20,034 bases of DNA from an uncultured Bacteroidales bacterium (GTDB taxonomy: Bacteria; Bacteroidota; Bacteroidia; Bacteroidales; UBA932), in assembly GCA_946405485.1 (NCBI GenBank), contig CAMJHJ010000014.1, positions 1 through 20,034 on the forward strand. Reading direction: 5' to 3'. The translations under genes were made by a program, and so were the position numbers. Shown here piece by piece: positions 5,443 to 13,614 of this stretch. The notes below the pieces were generated by a model. It saw nothing but the letters and a program-made list of their open reading frames with translations. It did not search any database and was not told the DNA's origin. Position 1 is the first letter of the stretch. The number at the start of each line of letters is the position of its first letter.

Positions 5443-6921
5443 TCAGTCGTCGGTCTCGCCCATGATGATGACGAGACGGTCACCGACCTCGAGCGGCATG
5501 CTCCCGTGCGGGACCAGGTATTTGTCGCCCCTGCGCACCATCATCACGCGGATGCCGTGAGGCAGACTCAGATCCCGCAGCGTCGCGCCTCTTACCAAGT
5601 CCTCTTCCGTCACGGTATGGTCGCGGAGCAAGCCCATCTCTTCCGGGACTTCCATCCCGAAGGTCTCCGCCTGCGGATCTTCGTCATAACTCAGCTTCAG
5701 CATATTGGCCACCGGCCCCAGTGTCGAGCCCTGCAGCAGCAAAGAGAACAGCGTGATCAGGAAGACGATGTTGAACATGTCCGTGGCCCCCTCCAGGCCC
5801 ACGACGACAGGATAAAGCGAAAAGAGGATGGGGCCCGCTCCTTTCAATCCGACCCAGGAGGTGAACAATTTCGCCTTGAAAGGTAACTTCTTGAACGGCA
5901 GCAAACTGAGGAACACGCCGGCCGGCCGTGCCACCAGCATCATGAAGAGTCCGATCAACAGGGCCGGAACGAGTACCGAGAGCATGTGGGACGGACGAGC
6001 CAGCAAGCCCAGCATGAGGAACATCACCAGCTGCATCAGCCAGGTCATCCCCTCGAAGAAATTGAGGACATCCCGCTTCCGGGGGATACGCGCCCGGTTG
6101 CCGATGATGACGGCCGCGACATAGATCGCAAGCAGCCCGTTGCCCCGAAGCAGGAAAGCCAGGCCGTTGGAGAAGAAACCGATGCTGAGGATAAACACCG
6201 AATAGATTGCGCTGCCAGGCAGGCGAAGCCGGTCGAGGACCCACTTGGAAAGGAGGCCGACGGCCACACCGACGGCGAATCCCACCGCCAGTTGGAGCAC
6301 GAAAAGACCGATTCCGGTCAACACCTGCATCCCGACGCCCATCTGCTTGACGGAAATCAGCAATTGGGCCAGGATCAAGGTGAGCGTATAGGCCATGGGG
6401 TCGTTACTACCGGACTCCAGCTCCAACATCGGTCCCAGATGCTCACGCAGGTTCAGGCGCTTGCCATGAAGGACCGAGAAAACGGACGCGGAATCCGTGG
6501 GCGACATGACGGCTGCCATCAGGAAACAGCCCAGGACCGGCAATCCGAACCGGCTGCCGAAAGCAAGTGCGATAAAGGTCCCTGTGAAAAGAACGGTCAG
6601 GATCACTCCCACGGTGGACAGCATCACACCCCTCCAGAGGACGGGCTTCGTTTCCGAAGCGGAAGTCTCCAGACCCGCGGTGAAAAGGATGATGGTCATC
6701 GCGAAGTGTCCGATGGACTCGGCCCACTTGTAGTTGTCAAAGTGCACGCCGATGCCATCGGCGCCGGCGAGCATCCCCAGCAGCAGGAAAAGCAACAGGG
6801 AGGGCACGCCGAACCGCGTCCAGACCTTCGAGACCAGGATGGAGATGAAGATCAGGATCGACCCCAGCAGGAGAAGATTCTCGGACAGGAGGTTGACCGA
6901 AAAGATGGAAAGCGGAATCAT
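5443..6921 (-). CDS. nhaP2: CPA1-type K+(Na+)/H+ antiporter with cytosolic TrkA_C domain
   Basis: The 492-residue protein has about 12-13 membrane segments through residue 400, then a soluble tail. Ion-exchange signatures are visible: FTAGLE (80-85), MSPTDSASVFSVL (139-151, Asp143) and LELESGSNDPMAYTL (166-180, Asp174). The tail (about 405-492), with DLSLPHGIRVMMVRRGDKYLVPHGSMPLEVGDRLVIIMG, is a TrkA_C/RCK-type regulatory domain like that of NhaP2/CvrA antiporters, which expel K+ in exchange for protons at the inner membrane. The ATG overlaps the stop of the STAS gene by 4 nt, so it is the last gene of the signalling operon. That position suggests ion homeostasis as one output of the pathway. 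Cation preference cannot be read from the sequence, and the symbol reflects the closest known type. Confidence 0.88.
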   Translation of the reverse strand: MIPLSIFSVNLLSENLLLLGSILIFISILVSKVWTRFGVPSLLLFLLLGMLAGADGIGVHFDNYKWAESIGHFAMTIILFTAGLETSASETKPVLWRGVMLSTVGVILTVLFTGTFIALAFGSRFGLPVLGCFLMAAVMSPTDSASVFSVLHGKRLNLREHLGPMLELESGSNDPMAYTLTLILAQLLISVKQMGVGMQVLTGIGLFVLQLAVGFAVGVAVGLLSKWVLDRLRLPGSAIYSVFILSIGFFSNGLAFLLRGNGLLAIYVAAVIIGNRARIPRKRDVLNFFEGMTWLMQLVMFLMLGLLARPSHMLSVLVPALLIGLFMMLVARPAGVFLSLLPFKKLPFKAKLFTSWVGLKGAGPILFSLYPVVVGLEGATDMFNIVFLITLFSLLLQGSTLGPVANMLKLSYDEDPQAETFGMEVPEEMGLLRDHTVTEEDLVRGATLRDLSLPHGIRVMMVRRGDKYLVPHGSMPLEVGDRLVIIMGETDD

Positions 6922-7226
6922 TGAATCTCAAAGAGGTTCAGGAATCCGGTCATCATGAAGACACTGCGGATATCGTCATTGATGTCCTTGACGATCACCC
7001 TTCCGCCTTTTTCGGAAGCGGCCTTGCGCAGGGACAGGAAAATCCGAAGGCCGGAACTGGAGATGTATGACAGTTCCTTACAGTCCAGGATGATGGTTCG
7101 GGAGGCATCTTCCGTCAGTTCCTCCATACGGGGGGCGATTTCCTGAGCCGCGGGAGTATCGAGGCGGCCGGAAAAGCGCACAGTCACTTCATCTTTGTTG
7201 CGTGAAACGTTGACTTCCATATTCAA
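6918..7226 (-). CDS. STAS-domain anti-sigma factor antagonist (RsbV/SpoIIAA-like)
   Basis: The 102-residue single-domain protein matches the STAS fold: EVTVRFSGRLDTPAAQEIAPRMEEL, then TIILDCKELSYISSSGLRIFLSL, then GGRVIVKDINDDIRSVFMMTGFLNLFEI. The serine in ISSSGLR that corresponds to the phosphorylated residue of SpoIIAA/RsbV is Ser57. The usual aspartate before the Ser pair (DSSG) is a serine here. Such proteins switch partners according to phosphorylation. Both neighbours overlap it by 4 nt: the phosphatase/kinase upstream and the antiporter downstream. Its modifying enzyme is very probably the upstream protein. No sigma factor is encoded nearby, so the final target is unknown. Confidence 0.9.
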   Translation of the reverse strand: MNMEVNVSRNKDEVTVRFSGRLDTPAAQEIAPRMEELTEDASRTIILDCKELSYISSSGLRIFLSLRKAASEKGGRVIVKDINDDIRSVFMMTGFLNLFEIQ

Positions 7227-9409
7227 ATCTTTTTTGTTATTGTCAATATATTCCGATCCTCTTTCCGCTCATAGCGGACCGTGTCCATGATACTGCGGAT
7301 CAGGTGGATACCGAGTCCTCCGATCTTGCGTCCGACTAAGTCCGCATGGATGTCGACCTCTCCGCGTTTCGTCGGGTCGAACGGCTTTCCGCTGTCGGAG
7401 ATGACGAAGGAAAGCTCGTCTCCGGCAAGGAGCGCGTCAATGTCCACCGTCCCGTCCGTCCCGGCCGGGTAAGCATACAGGATCACATTGGTAACGGCCT
7501 CCTCAAGGGCCAGGTTAAGGCTGGGGCAGAGTTCCGGACTGATTCCGGCCTCGGCGGCAAGATCCTTGACGAAACCATGTAGGAGAGAGATTTGCTTGAT
7601 GTCGTTGTGCAGGGTCAGGTGACGGGGTTTACTATCCCCACCGCCCAGGTAATGGATGAAAAGCATCGTAAGATCATCACTTCGAGGAGCGTCACCCACG
7701 AAGTGGGAAACTTGCTGCTCGATATTATACAAATGCGCCTCGGCACTCTTCCTTCCGCGAAGGGCTTCGTCCATTCTCGCTTCGCCGAACTGCTCATGGG
7801 AAGCATTTTCCGCTTCGGTGAGACCGTCCGTATACAAGAAGATGGCGTCATCACGACCCAAGAGGACTTCCTGCTCAGTATAAGACATCCCCTTCTGGAT
7901 GCCGAGGGGTAAGTTGGGTACGACCGGCAAAGCCTGGATGGCGTCGGTCAGGATCCTCGGTGGATTGTGCCCAGCGTTGCAGAAACGGAGATGGCCGGAA
8001 GAAAGATCCATCACTCCGCAGAAGAAGGTGACGAACATGCTGTTGTCATTCATCGCAGAGAGATTGTCATTCATCAAGGTGACGATATGCCCGGGACTGT
8101 TCTCACGGGCCGCGATGTTCCGGAAGGTGGTACGGGTCACAGCCATCACCAGGGCGGCCGGGACGCCTTTCCCGCTCACATCACCGATACAGAAGAACAA
8201 CTTGCCGTCACGGATAAAGAAGTCATACAGGTCCCCACCCACCTCCTTGGCAGGGATGATGGCGGCAGCCAGGTCGAGGTCGTTCCGGTCAGGGAAAGGA
8301 GGGAAGGTCTTGGGCACCATGGACATCTGGATGTTCTGGGCGATATGCAACTCCCCTTCCATCCGTTTCTTCCTTTCATTGAGTTCGTTATACCGGTTCT
8401 GGTTCCGGATGAAGGACCGGAGGATCAGGACGACCATCGCCAGGCCGAGGAGTTGGAGAAGCCGGACCAGCCAGCCGATCCGTCGCATGCCGCCATAGAT
8501 ATCCTTATCGGGGACCAGGATGCACATCGACCATCCGGTCTTTTCCACAGGGGCATAATACAGATAGCAGACTTCGCCCCTGAAATACACCGGCATATTG
8601 CCGGAGCGGCCGTTGAGCATGGCATCATACACTTTCCTGAAGCTGACGCTGTCTTTCATCTGGGAGATGATCTCATCGACCGTCTTGACCATGATCAACT
8701 CTTCCTGCGGACTGACCATGAACCGGCCCTGGCGGCTGATCAGGACATTGATGGCGTTGGGATAGACTTTCCCGGATGTCACGAGATCCGTGAGCCAGTC
8801 CAGGGATATGTCTGACGTGAGGATGGCTGCGGTTTTCCCCCGGGAATCCTTGATCGGGAGCGAAAAAGTCGTCATCAGCATTTCGCCGCCACCCGTATCG
8901 ACATAAGGTTCAGACCAGTAACCCTCCTCTCTGTCAATCGCTTTAGCGAACCATTCCTTCGAAGGGTAGTCATACTCTTTCGTAGCCAGGGAACGGAACG
9001 ACAGGCTGTCTCCAGACTGATAGAAATAGGGAGCATACAGATGATGGCCGCGCAAGAACCCGGGAACAAGGGCCAGGGTGGAACCGACCACGACATCATT
9101 CTCTTCCACGATACGGCGGCTGACCGAAGGCAGGCTGTCGACGCGGTTCTCCAGGGACCAGCGTGCGATCCAGACGTTATTCCGGACAGCCATCTCAGCC
9201 TGGTCGATCACGTCCAGGATCTGGTCCCGGGTCATATTCAGATGACTGTCCGCCCTCCTGGATGCCTCCTCCTGCAACCCTTTCTGCATGTAATAGGACT
9301 GGATAAGGGACGTGGCGGCCAAAGTGAGGGCTGCCACCAGAACCAGCAGCAGACCGGTACGGGCGGACTGCCTGACGATGTATTTACCTGAGGAGCTGCT
9401 GTGTTTCAT
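7223..9409 (-). CDS. Membrane sensor with Cache-like domain, PP2C (SpoIIE/RsbU) phosphatase and RsbW-type kinase domain
   Basis: This 728-residue protein has a first membrane segment at about 19-37 and an extracytoplasmic domain at about 40-305 resembling a double Cache sensor (WFAKAIDREEGYWSEPYVDTGGGEMLMTTFSLPI). A second membrane segment at about 312-332 and a short helical linker follow. The PP2C domain (about 370-590) has its metal aspartates in GGDLYD (Asp393), GDVSGKG (Asp410), YTDG (Asp528) and RSDD (578-579). A GHKL ATPase domain (about 595-728) shows LEEAVTN (Glu636, Asn641), SDSGKPFDP and GGLGIHLI. It therefore carries opposing STAS kinase and STAS-phosphate phosphatase activities in one chain, as in Vibrio SypE, but with a periplasmic sensor. 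It overlaps both the upstream kinase gene and the downstream STAS gene by 4 nt. Ligand unknown. Confidence 0.92.
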   Translation of the reverse strand: MKHSSSSGKYIVRQSARTGLLLVLVAALTLAATSLIQSYYMQKGLQEEASRRADSHLNMTRDQILDVIDQAEMAVRNNVWIARWSLENRVDSLPSVSRRIVEENDVVVGSTLALVPGFLRGHHLYAPYFYQSGDSLSFRSLATKEYDYPSKEWFAKAIDREEGYWSEPYVDTGGGEMLMTTFSLPIKDSRGKTAAILTSDISLDWLTDLVTSGKVYPNAINVLISRQGRFMVSPQEELIMVKTVDEIISQMKDSVSFRKVYDAMLNGRSGNMPVYFRGEVCYLYYAPVEKTGWSMCILVPDKDIYGGMRRIGWLVRLLQLLGLAMVVLILRSFIRNQNRYNELNERKKRMEGELHIAQNIQMSMVPKTFPPFPDRNDLDLAAAIIPAKEVGGDLYDFFIRDGKLFFCIGDVSGKGVPAALVMAVTRTTFRNIAARENSPGHIVTLMNDNLSAMNDNSMFVTFFCGVMDLSSGHLRFCNAGHNPPRILTDAIQALPVVPNLPLGIQKGMSYTEQEVLLGRDDAIFLYTDGLTEAENASHEQFGEARMDEALRGRKSAEAHLYNIEQQVSHFVGDAPRSDDLTMLFIHYLGGGDSKPRHLTLHNDIKQISLLHGFVKDLAAEAGISPELCPSLNLALEEAVTNVILYAYPAGTDGTVDIDALLAGDELSFVISDSGKPFDPTKRGEVDIHADLVGRKIGGLGIHLIRSIMDTVRYERKEDRNILTITKKI

Positions 9410-10236
9410 AAGATGGGTTTCAAAGCGTCAAGGAAAACGGGAGGGATGCTGCCCTGGTCCCTTTCGATGATCAGAGACTTGAGTCCGGCAAAGGGACGGA
9501 TCTGCTCTTCGATTTCATCCAGCGTACGTTCCGGACCGAAATAGGAGGCTGCGAAATGACGCCAGAATGAGATGGCGAGGGACTTGGACATGTGGAAGGT
9601 CTCCTGGATAAAAGGCTCGGGGCTGAGATTGCAGCACAGATAAACCATTCCCAGGTCAAAGAGAGGATTCCCGTAGCAAAAGTCACCCAGGTCGATGAAA
9701 TAGCGTTTTTCCCCTGCGAAGATGGCATTGCTGAACTGGAGGTCACCGTGGATGGCCGTATCCGTATCGGGAGTGTCGTAAATGAAACTGAGGATACTGT
9801 CTTTCTGGGAAGGGGTGAAGGAATTGCTCGCCACCAACAGGCGGGAATAGCGTTCTTTGACATTCTCAAACTGCGTCGTATCCACATGGGTCGCATGCAG
9901 GCGAAGGCACATTCCGGCGAATTCAGCGGCATATTGTCCGACTTTTTCCGGATGGTCGGCCGTGGCGCGGGAAAAAGATTTCTTGCCTGCTATACGGCGG
10001 AACCGGATCCCGTAGCGTCCGTCCTCCGTGACGACATAATCCCCCGGCTCCGGAGTCGGGATGCCCGCCTCGTACACCTTGCGCGAGAGGATCATCTCAT
10101 CCAGAGGCTGGCGGATCTTGCCGGGGAAATAGAGCTTCAGCATCACCGAAGGATCGCTCCGATGGTCATAGCTCTCCCCGTTGGCACCGCCACCGGACAG
10201 GACATAATCATCCAGGGATATCGGGATCGCTTCCAT
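9406..10236 (-). CDS. APH/protein-kinase-fold phosphotransferase (TIGR02172-like)
   Basis: The 276-residue protein carries the aminoglycoside phosphotransferase/kinase core: a Lys in VMLKLYFPGK (Lys34) that could bind ATP, the catalytic HGDLQFSN (His163, Asp165, Asn170) and the metal-binding FIDLGDFCYGNPLFDLG (Asp182). Overall it resembles the group first noted as a Fibrobacter succinogenes paralogous family, which is common in Bacteroidales and has no settled substrate. It should not be read as an antibiotic resistance gene on this evidence. The ATG lies 2 nt after the alarmone synthetase stop, and its 3' end overlaps the sensor gene by 4 nt, so it belongs to the signalling operon. It could phosphorylate a small molecule or a protein partner of the pathway. 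Confidence 0.82.
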   Translation of the reverse strand: MEAIPISLDDYVLSGGGANGESYDHRSDPSVMLKLYFPGKIRQPLDEMILSRKVYEAGIPTPEPGDYVVTEDGRYGIRFRRIAGKKSFSRATADHPEKVGQYAAEFAGMCLRLHATHVDTTQFENVKERYSRLLVASNSFTPSQKDSILSFIYDTPDTDTAIHGDLQFSNAIFAGEKRYFIDLGDFCYGNPLFDLGMVYLCCNLSPEPFIQETFHMSKSLAISFWRHFAASYFGPERTLDEIEEQIRPFAGLKSLIIERDQGSIPPVFLDALKPIL

Positions 10237-10238
10237 GG

Positions 10239-11339
10239 TTACTGGTTCATAAACGGCAAGTCACGGGTCTGTTCCTCGAGGAAACGGGCCATCCCCTCAT
10301 TGCTGTCCGAAGGTCCGTGGAGGGTATCCAGCATCATTTTCAATCCAGCGCGGCCCCAGCCCTTTTTCAGGATGAAGGCGGTGCAGAGATTCTGAGGTCC
10401 GACCGAAGACGCAAGGATATCGATATCCGTCAGCGCCATCTGGAAACAAGCGATCTGATAGGCCGCATCGAAATATTCGCGCACGATGCGGTCTATGTCA
10501 CCGAGCGTGCGGCAGCCCATCCCCTTGAACAGGGTCAGGAATCCGGCAAGGCTGACCTCCTGGATTTCAGCCTGATTGAGCGACGCGATCTTGCGGTTGA
10601 GTGCATCGAAAGGCCTGATTGCCAGATAACTACGGAATGAATCCCCATCCAGCGCCACCTCATCCAGGTTGCCGGAAGACACCAGTCCCTGAACCCGGCG
10701 CCGATAGTCGGCCAGCTCGATGCGGATACGGCTGAACTCGTCATCCACCAGTTCCAGGATGCCCGCCAGGCGACTGAGACTCCTCCTGTATGCGCTGGGG
10801 ATGTCCACGCCGCTCTTGTAGCCGGTATCGTGGTTCATGTTGGCCCAGGCATGCTGCAGGACGGTGCGCATCTGCACCTCGAAACGGACTTTGTTGAACT
10901 CCGGATAATCTGGGTCGGTGAGGAGGGATTCCGGGACACGGCAGATATAATGCAGGGACAGATAGCCGAAACTGTCGATCTCATGCGCCTTGCGCTTATC
11001 CACCGAGTTCTCCCAATCTATCTCGAAAAGACGCTCCAAGACGGAGGCTATCCTGTCGACATCGTCTACGTAGAAGGTTATGACACGCAGGCCGAGGATG
11101 TCGGTAACGTCGTAGATATCACTGTATTTACTCCCTTTTTCGCCCAGTTTCCCGGCCAGGGAGGATTCCGTCTTGATACGGTACTCGATCGCGGCGACGA
11201 TGATACCCGCGTCCGCGAGGAAGGCGCGTAAGTGCTGCGGGATCAACTCCGCCATCCGCTTATAGACCGGAAGGAGTTGATGGTATTGCCCGAGCAATGA
11301 CTCAGCGTGCGGGTCTGTGATCGTTTTCGCCGTTTCCAT
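10239..11339 (-). CDS. Stand-alone RelA/SpoT-family nucleotide pyrophosphokinase (small alarmone synthetase-like) with C-terminal extension
   Basis: The 366-residue protein has a RelA/SpoT synthetase domain at about 20-180: YRIKTESSLAGKL (Arg54, Lys56, Ser59, Lys64), DVTDILGLRVI with Asp80, FGYLSLHY (Tyr126, His130) and FEVQMRTVLQHAWANMNHDTGYK with the catalytic-type Glu154. There is no HD hydrolase domain and no TGS or ACT domain, so it could make but not degrade (p)ppGpp-like alarmones. Residues about 185-366 form a mostly helical C-terminal part not seen in the small 200-250 residue synthetases. It begins 11 nt after the lipoprotein hydrolase and ends 2 nt before the APH-like gene. The product (pGpp, ppGpp, pppGpp or an adenosine analogue) cannot be told from the sequence. 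Confidence 0.87.
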   Translation of the reverse strand: METAKTITDPHAESLLGQYHQLLPVYKRMAELIPQHLRAFLADAGIIVAAIEYRIKTESSLAGKLGEKGSKYSDIYDVTDILGLRVITFYVDDVDRIASVLERLFEIDWENSVDKRKAHEIDSFGYLSLHYICRVPESLLTDPDYPEFNKVRFEVQMRTVLQHAWANMNHDTGYKSGVDIPSAYRRSLSRLAGILELVDDEFSRIRIELADYRRRVQGLVSSGNLDEVALDGDSFRSYLAIRPFDALNRKIASLNQAEIQEVSLAGFLTLFKGMGCRTLGDIDRIVREYFDAAYQIACFQMALTDIDILASSVGPQNLCTAFILKKGWGRAGLKMMLDTLHGPSDSNEGMARFLEEQTRDLPFMNQ

Positions 11340-11350
11340 GATTGAATGCC

Positions 11351-12298
11351 TTATTTCATTGCCTTGACGCGGGCGAGGAAGTCACGGACATGCTGGGTGT
11401 ATTCCACCGGATGGTCCTTGTAGGCCATCGCGTGCTCGGAGCCGGGAGCGACCCACATTTCCTTATAACCCTTCACCTTGGCATCGTAGTTCTTCTGCAA
11501 GTGCTCGAAAGGCACGAAATCATCCTTGTCACCGTGGATGAAGAGCATCGGACGCTCGCATTTCGCCAGTTGGTCTACCGAAGACGCCTCCTTGAATCCC
11601 CAGCCGTACTTGCGTTTGCAGACGGCACTCGCACTGTTCAGGACCGGGAACGGCGGCAGATGGAAGGAGTCTTTCAGATTGTGGGCGAACTGGTCCCACA
11701 CGGAAGAATAACCGCAATCCTCGACGAAAGCGCGATAGTACTCGGGAAGGTCGTCGCCGCTCAGCATCATCGTCGTGGCGGCGCCCATGGAGACACCATG
11801 GACGACCATGAAATCATCACCCCAGATCTCGTGCGCCATGTCACCGAAACGGCGGACATCCAAACGGTCCAGCCAGCCCATCTGCACGGCGCGGCCCTCA
11901 GACTCGCCGTGGTAATGAAGATCGGGAACCATCACATTGTAATTGAGGTCATCCCGATACATGCGGACCAGGTTGAGGAAACAGATGTGGTTATCGGTAT
12001 AGCCATGTACCACGACGGCGGTACCCTGGGCCTTGGCGGGATTCGCGGCAGGCGCAAAAACGGCGTGAAGCTTGTATCCGCCCTCGCCGATCAGCGTGGT
12101 ATCGCGGAAAACACCGGCCTGGTGCAGGCTGTCATACCAGTTGATGACGCCCGGATAGCGGGACTCGGTCTTGGCGCGGTCTCCGGCAAAATCATTGCCG
12201 TGCTCTTCGGGCAGAAGGGCATATTTGCACATATAATTGCCGACGACACAGCTGTTCAGGGACAGGACGGCCACCAGGATGAAGAAAACTTTTTTCAT
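11351..12298 (-). CDS. Predicted lipoprotein alpha/beta hydrolase
   Basis: The 315-residue protein starts with a lipoprotein signal peptide (MKKVFFILVAVLSLNSC; lipidation at Cys17). A serine hydrolase fold follows: VVVHGYTDN (oxyanion region), nucleophile elbow GVSMG with Ser170, acid in HGDKDDFVP (Asp258 or Asp260) and His289 in GSEHAM. This resembles the prolyl-oligopeptidase/acyl-esterase-like hydrolases often annotated as alpha/beta hydrolase in Bacteroidales. It would sit on the periplasmic or outer-membrane side and hydrolyse an ester, amide or thioester; the substrate is not known. It is the first gene after the minus-strand promoter at 12330-12361 and lies 11 nt before the alarmone synthetase, so it probably leads the six-gene operon. 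Confidence 0.88.
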   Translation of the reverse strand: MKKVFFILVAVLSLNSCVVGNYMCKYALLPEEHGNDFAGDRAKTESRYPGVINWYDSLHQAGVFRDTTLIGEGGYKLHAVFAPAANPAKAQGTAVVVHGYTDNHICFLNLVRMYRDDLNYNVMVPDLHYHGESEGRAVQMGWLDRLDVRRFGDMAHEIWGDDFMVVHGVSMGAATTMMLSGDDLPEYYRAFVEDCGYSSVWDQFAHNLKDSFHLPPFPVLNSASAVCKRKYGWGFKEASSVDQLAKCERPMLFIHGDKDDFVPFEHLQKNYDAKVKGYKEMWVAPGSEHAMAYKDHPVEYTQHVRDFLARVKAMK

Positions 12299-12329
12299 GT
12301 AGTTGTGAGCTTTGGTTATTATTATTATG

Positions 12330-12361
12330 CAAAACTACGAAAAAAAAGAAGAACGGACAAA
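12330..12361 (-). promoter_or_regulatory. Bacteroidetes-type promoter of the hydrolase/alarmone/partner-switch operon
   Basis: On the minus strand TTTG (12361-12358) is followed after 20 nt by TAGTTTTG (12337-12330), a full match to the TAnnTTTG -7 element. The predicted start of transcription is near 12323, about 25 nt before the ATG at 12298. The spacer is rich in T. It is the only strong promoter match I noticed upstream of the six minus-strand genes. Confidence 0.7.
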
Positions 12362-12373
12362 GGGAGAAATGTC

Positions 12374-12381
12374 TATATTTG
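12374..12381 (+). promoter_or_regulatory. Putative -7 promoter element of the DUF389/aromatic amino acid operon
   Basis: TATATTTG matches the Bacteroidetes -7 consensus TAnnTTTG and lies 20 nt before the ATG at 12401. No TTTG is found at the expected -33 spacing, where the sequence is A-rich. It diverges from the promoter at 12330-12361, so both operons would be read from the same 102-bp gap. I see no leader-peptide attenuator; the leader would be only about 12-15 nt. Confidence 0.5.
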
Positions 12382-12400
12382 TACTATTAAATTTTAACGC

Positions 12401-13612
12401 ATGCAGATCAACTGGCAGAACGTCCTCTCCAGACTTAGAAAAATCGTCAGGATCGAAGGAGACATGGACACCGTCGCGGCCAGCGACCGGATCCGCTCCG
12501 CCATCCCCTTCCGCGGGCCCAATGTGTGGATCTTAGCCTGCTCGATCGTTATCGCCTCGGCGGGCCTGAGCATCAACTCCACGGCCGTCATCATCGGCGC
12601 CATGCTCATCTCTCCCCTGATGGGTCCGATCATCGGCGTCGGCCTGTCGCTCGGGACCGGTGATGCCAGGTTGTTGAAGTTCTCGGCGACGAACCTGCTC
12701 GTGATGGTCGTCGTATCACTGATTTTTTCCACACTGTTTTATGTCATCTCCCCGCTGGAGCCTGTCACCCCGACGGAGCTGAACGCCCGCACGACGCCGA
12801 CCATCTATGACGTGCTGATCGCCCTGTTCGGCGGTTTCGCCGGCATCTTGGAGAACAGCCGGAAAGAAAGGGGCACCGTCCTGTCCGGCGTAGCCATCGC
12901 CACAGCCCTGATGCCGCCGCTCTGCACAGCCGGTTACGGGCTTTCGCACCTGAGCTGGCGCTACTTCTCCGGGGCGATGTTCCTCTTCATCATCAACGGC
13001 GTCTTCATCATCCTGGCCACCTACCTGACTGTCAAATACCTGCATTTCGAATCCGTCGGCGAACTAGACCGGCTCAACTCACGCAGGGGAAAGCGCATCA
13101 CTTCCGGCATCCTGGCAGTCATCCTGATCCCCAGTCTGATCGCCGCCTTCCAGATGGTCCGCGAGAACAATTTCGAGCGGCGTGTCAACCACTTCGTCGC
13201 CAACCATGCGATCCTCGAAGGTTCCTATATCTACGACCATAAAGTCGGACCGAAACGGACCGTCACGATCTCCGTTGCCGGCGAACCGCTGTCAGACGAA
13301 GCCTGGGTCTCCTTCTGGGACGACGCCCGCAAGGCCGGGCTGAAGAAAGAGCAGATCACCCTCCGGCAAAACACCCACTCGATGACAAAGGACCAGATCC
13401 TGCTGCTGATCCATGACCTGCATGGCGAAACGGACCTGGCCCTCAAGGAAAAAGACGAGACGATCGGCGTCCTTACACGTAGACTCGACTCCCTGAACCG
13501 TCAGCAAGACAGCCTGACCGCGAAGATGAATAAAATCCTCGAGGCGCAAGCCCTCATGCAAGCCGCCGATTCGGCAAAGACGGCAGATACGCAACCGACT
13601 GAACAACCCTGA
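12401..13612 (+). CDS. DUF389 (TIGR00341-like) integral membrane protein
   Basis: The 403-residue protein contains the DUF389 core: NVWILACSIVIASAGLSINSTAVIIGAMLISPLMGPIIGVGLSL (41-84), FGGFAGILENSRKERGTVLSGVAIATALMPPLCTAGYGL (143-181) and further hydrophobic segments near 96-118, 190-212 and 233-252. After the last membrane segment a soluble domain (about 255-345) and a predicted coiled coil (about 345-385, ALKEKDETIGVLTRRLDSLNRQQDSL) end in a polar tail. The family is widespread but its function is not known. It is the first gene of the plus-strand operon, and pheA follows after 2 nt, so it is very likely co-transcribed with aromatic amino acid synthesis. A transport role is tempting but unproven. 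Confidence 0.9.
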   Translation: MQINWQNVLSRLRKIVRIEGDMDTVAASDRIRSAIPFRGPNVWILACSIVIASAGLSINSTAVIIGAMLISPLMGPIIGVGLSLGTGDARLLKFSATNLLVMVVVSLIFSTLFYVISPLEPVTPTELNARTTPTIYDVLIALFGGFAGILENSRKERGTVLSGVAIATALMPPLCTAGYGLSHLSWRYFSGAMFLFIINGVFIILATYLTVKYLHFESVGELDRLNSRRGKRITSGILAVILIPSLIAAFQMVRENNFERRVNHFVANHAILEGSYIYDHKVGPKRTVTISVAGEPLSDEAWVSFWDDARKAGLKKEQITLRQNTHSMTKDQILLLIHDLHGETDLALKEKDETIGVLTRRLDSLNRQQDSLTAKMNKILEAQALMQAADSAKTADTQPTEQP

Positions 13613-13614
13613 AT

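Noticed and set aside
5986..6924. 312-codon plus-strand frame opposite the antiporter gene
   Set aside because: It has Asp/Gln/His-rich composition typical of the antisense of membrane proteins, with no motifs. The antiporter reading is unambiguous.
9406..10236. Aminoglycoside resistance gene
   Set aside because: Only the general kinase fold motifs are shared. The sequence resembles an uncharacterised APH-like family and its operon context is signalling.
11342..12397. 351-codon plus-strand frame opposite the hydrolase gene
   Set aside because: It is antisense to a gene with a lipobox and a full Ser-His-Asp triad; it has no recognisable domain and runs across the promoter region.
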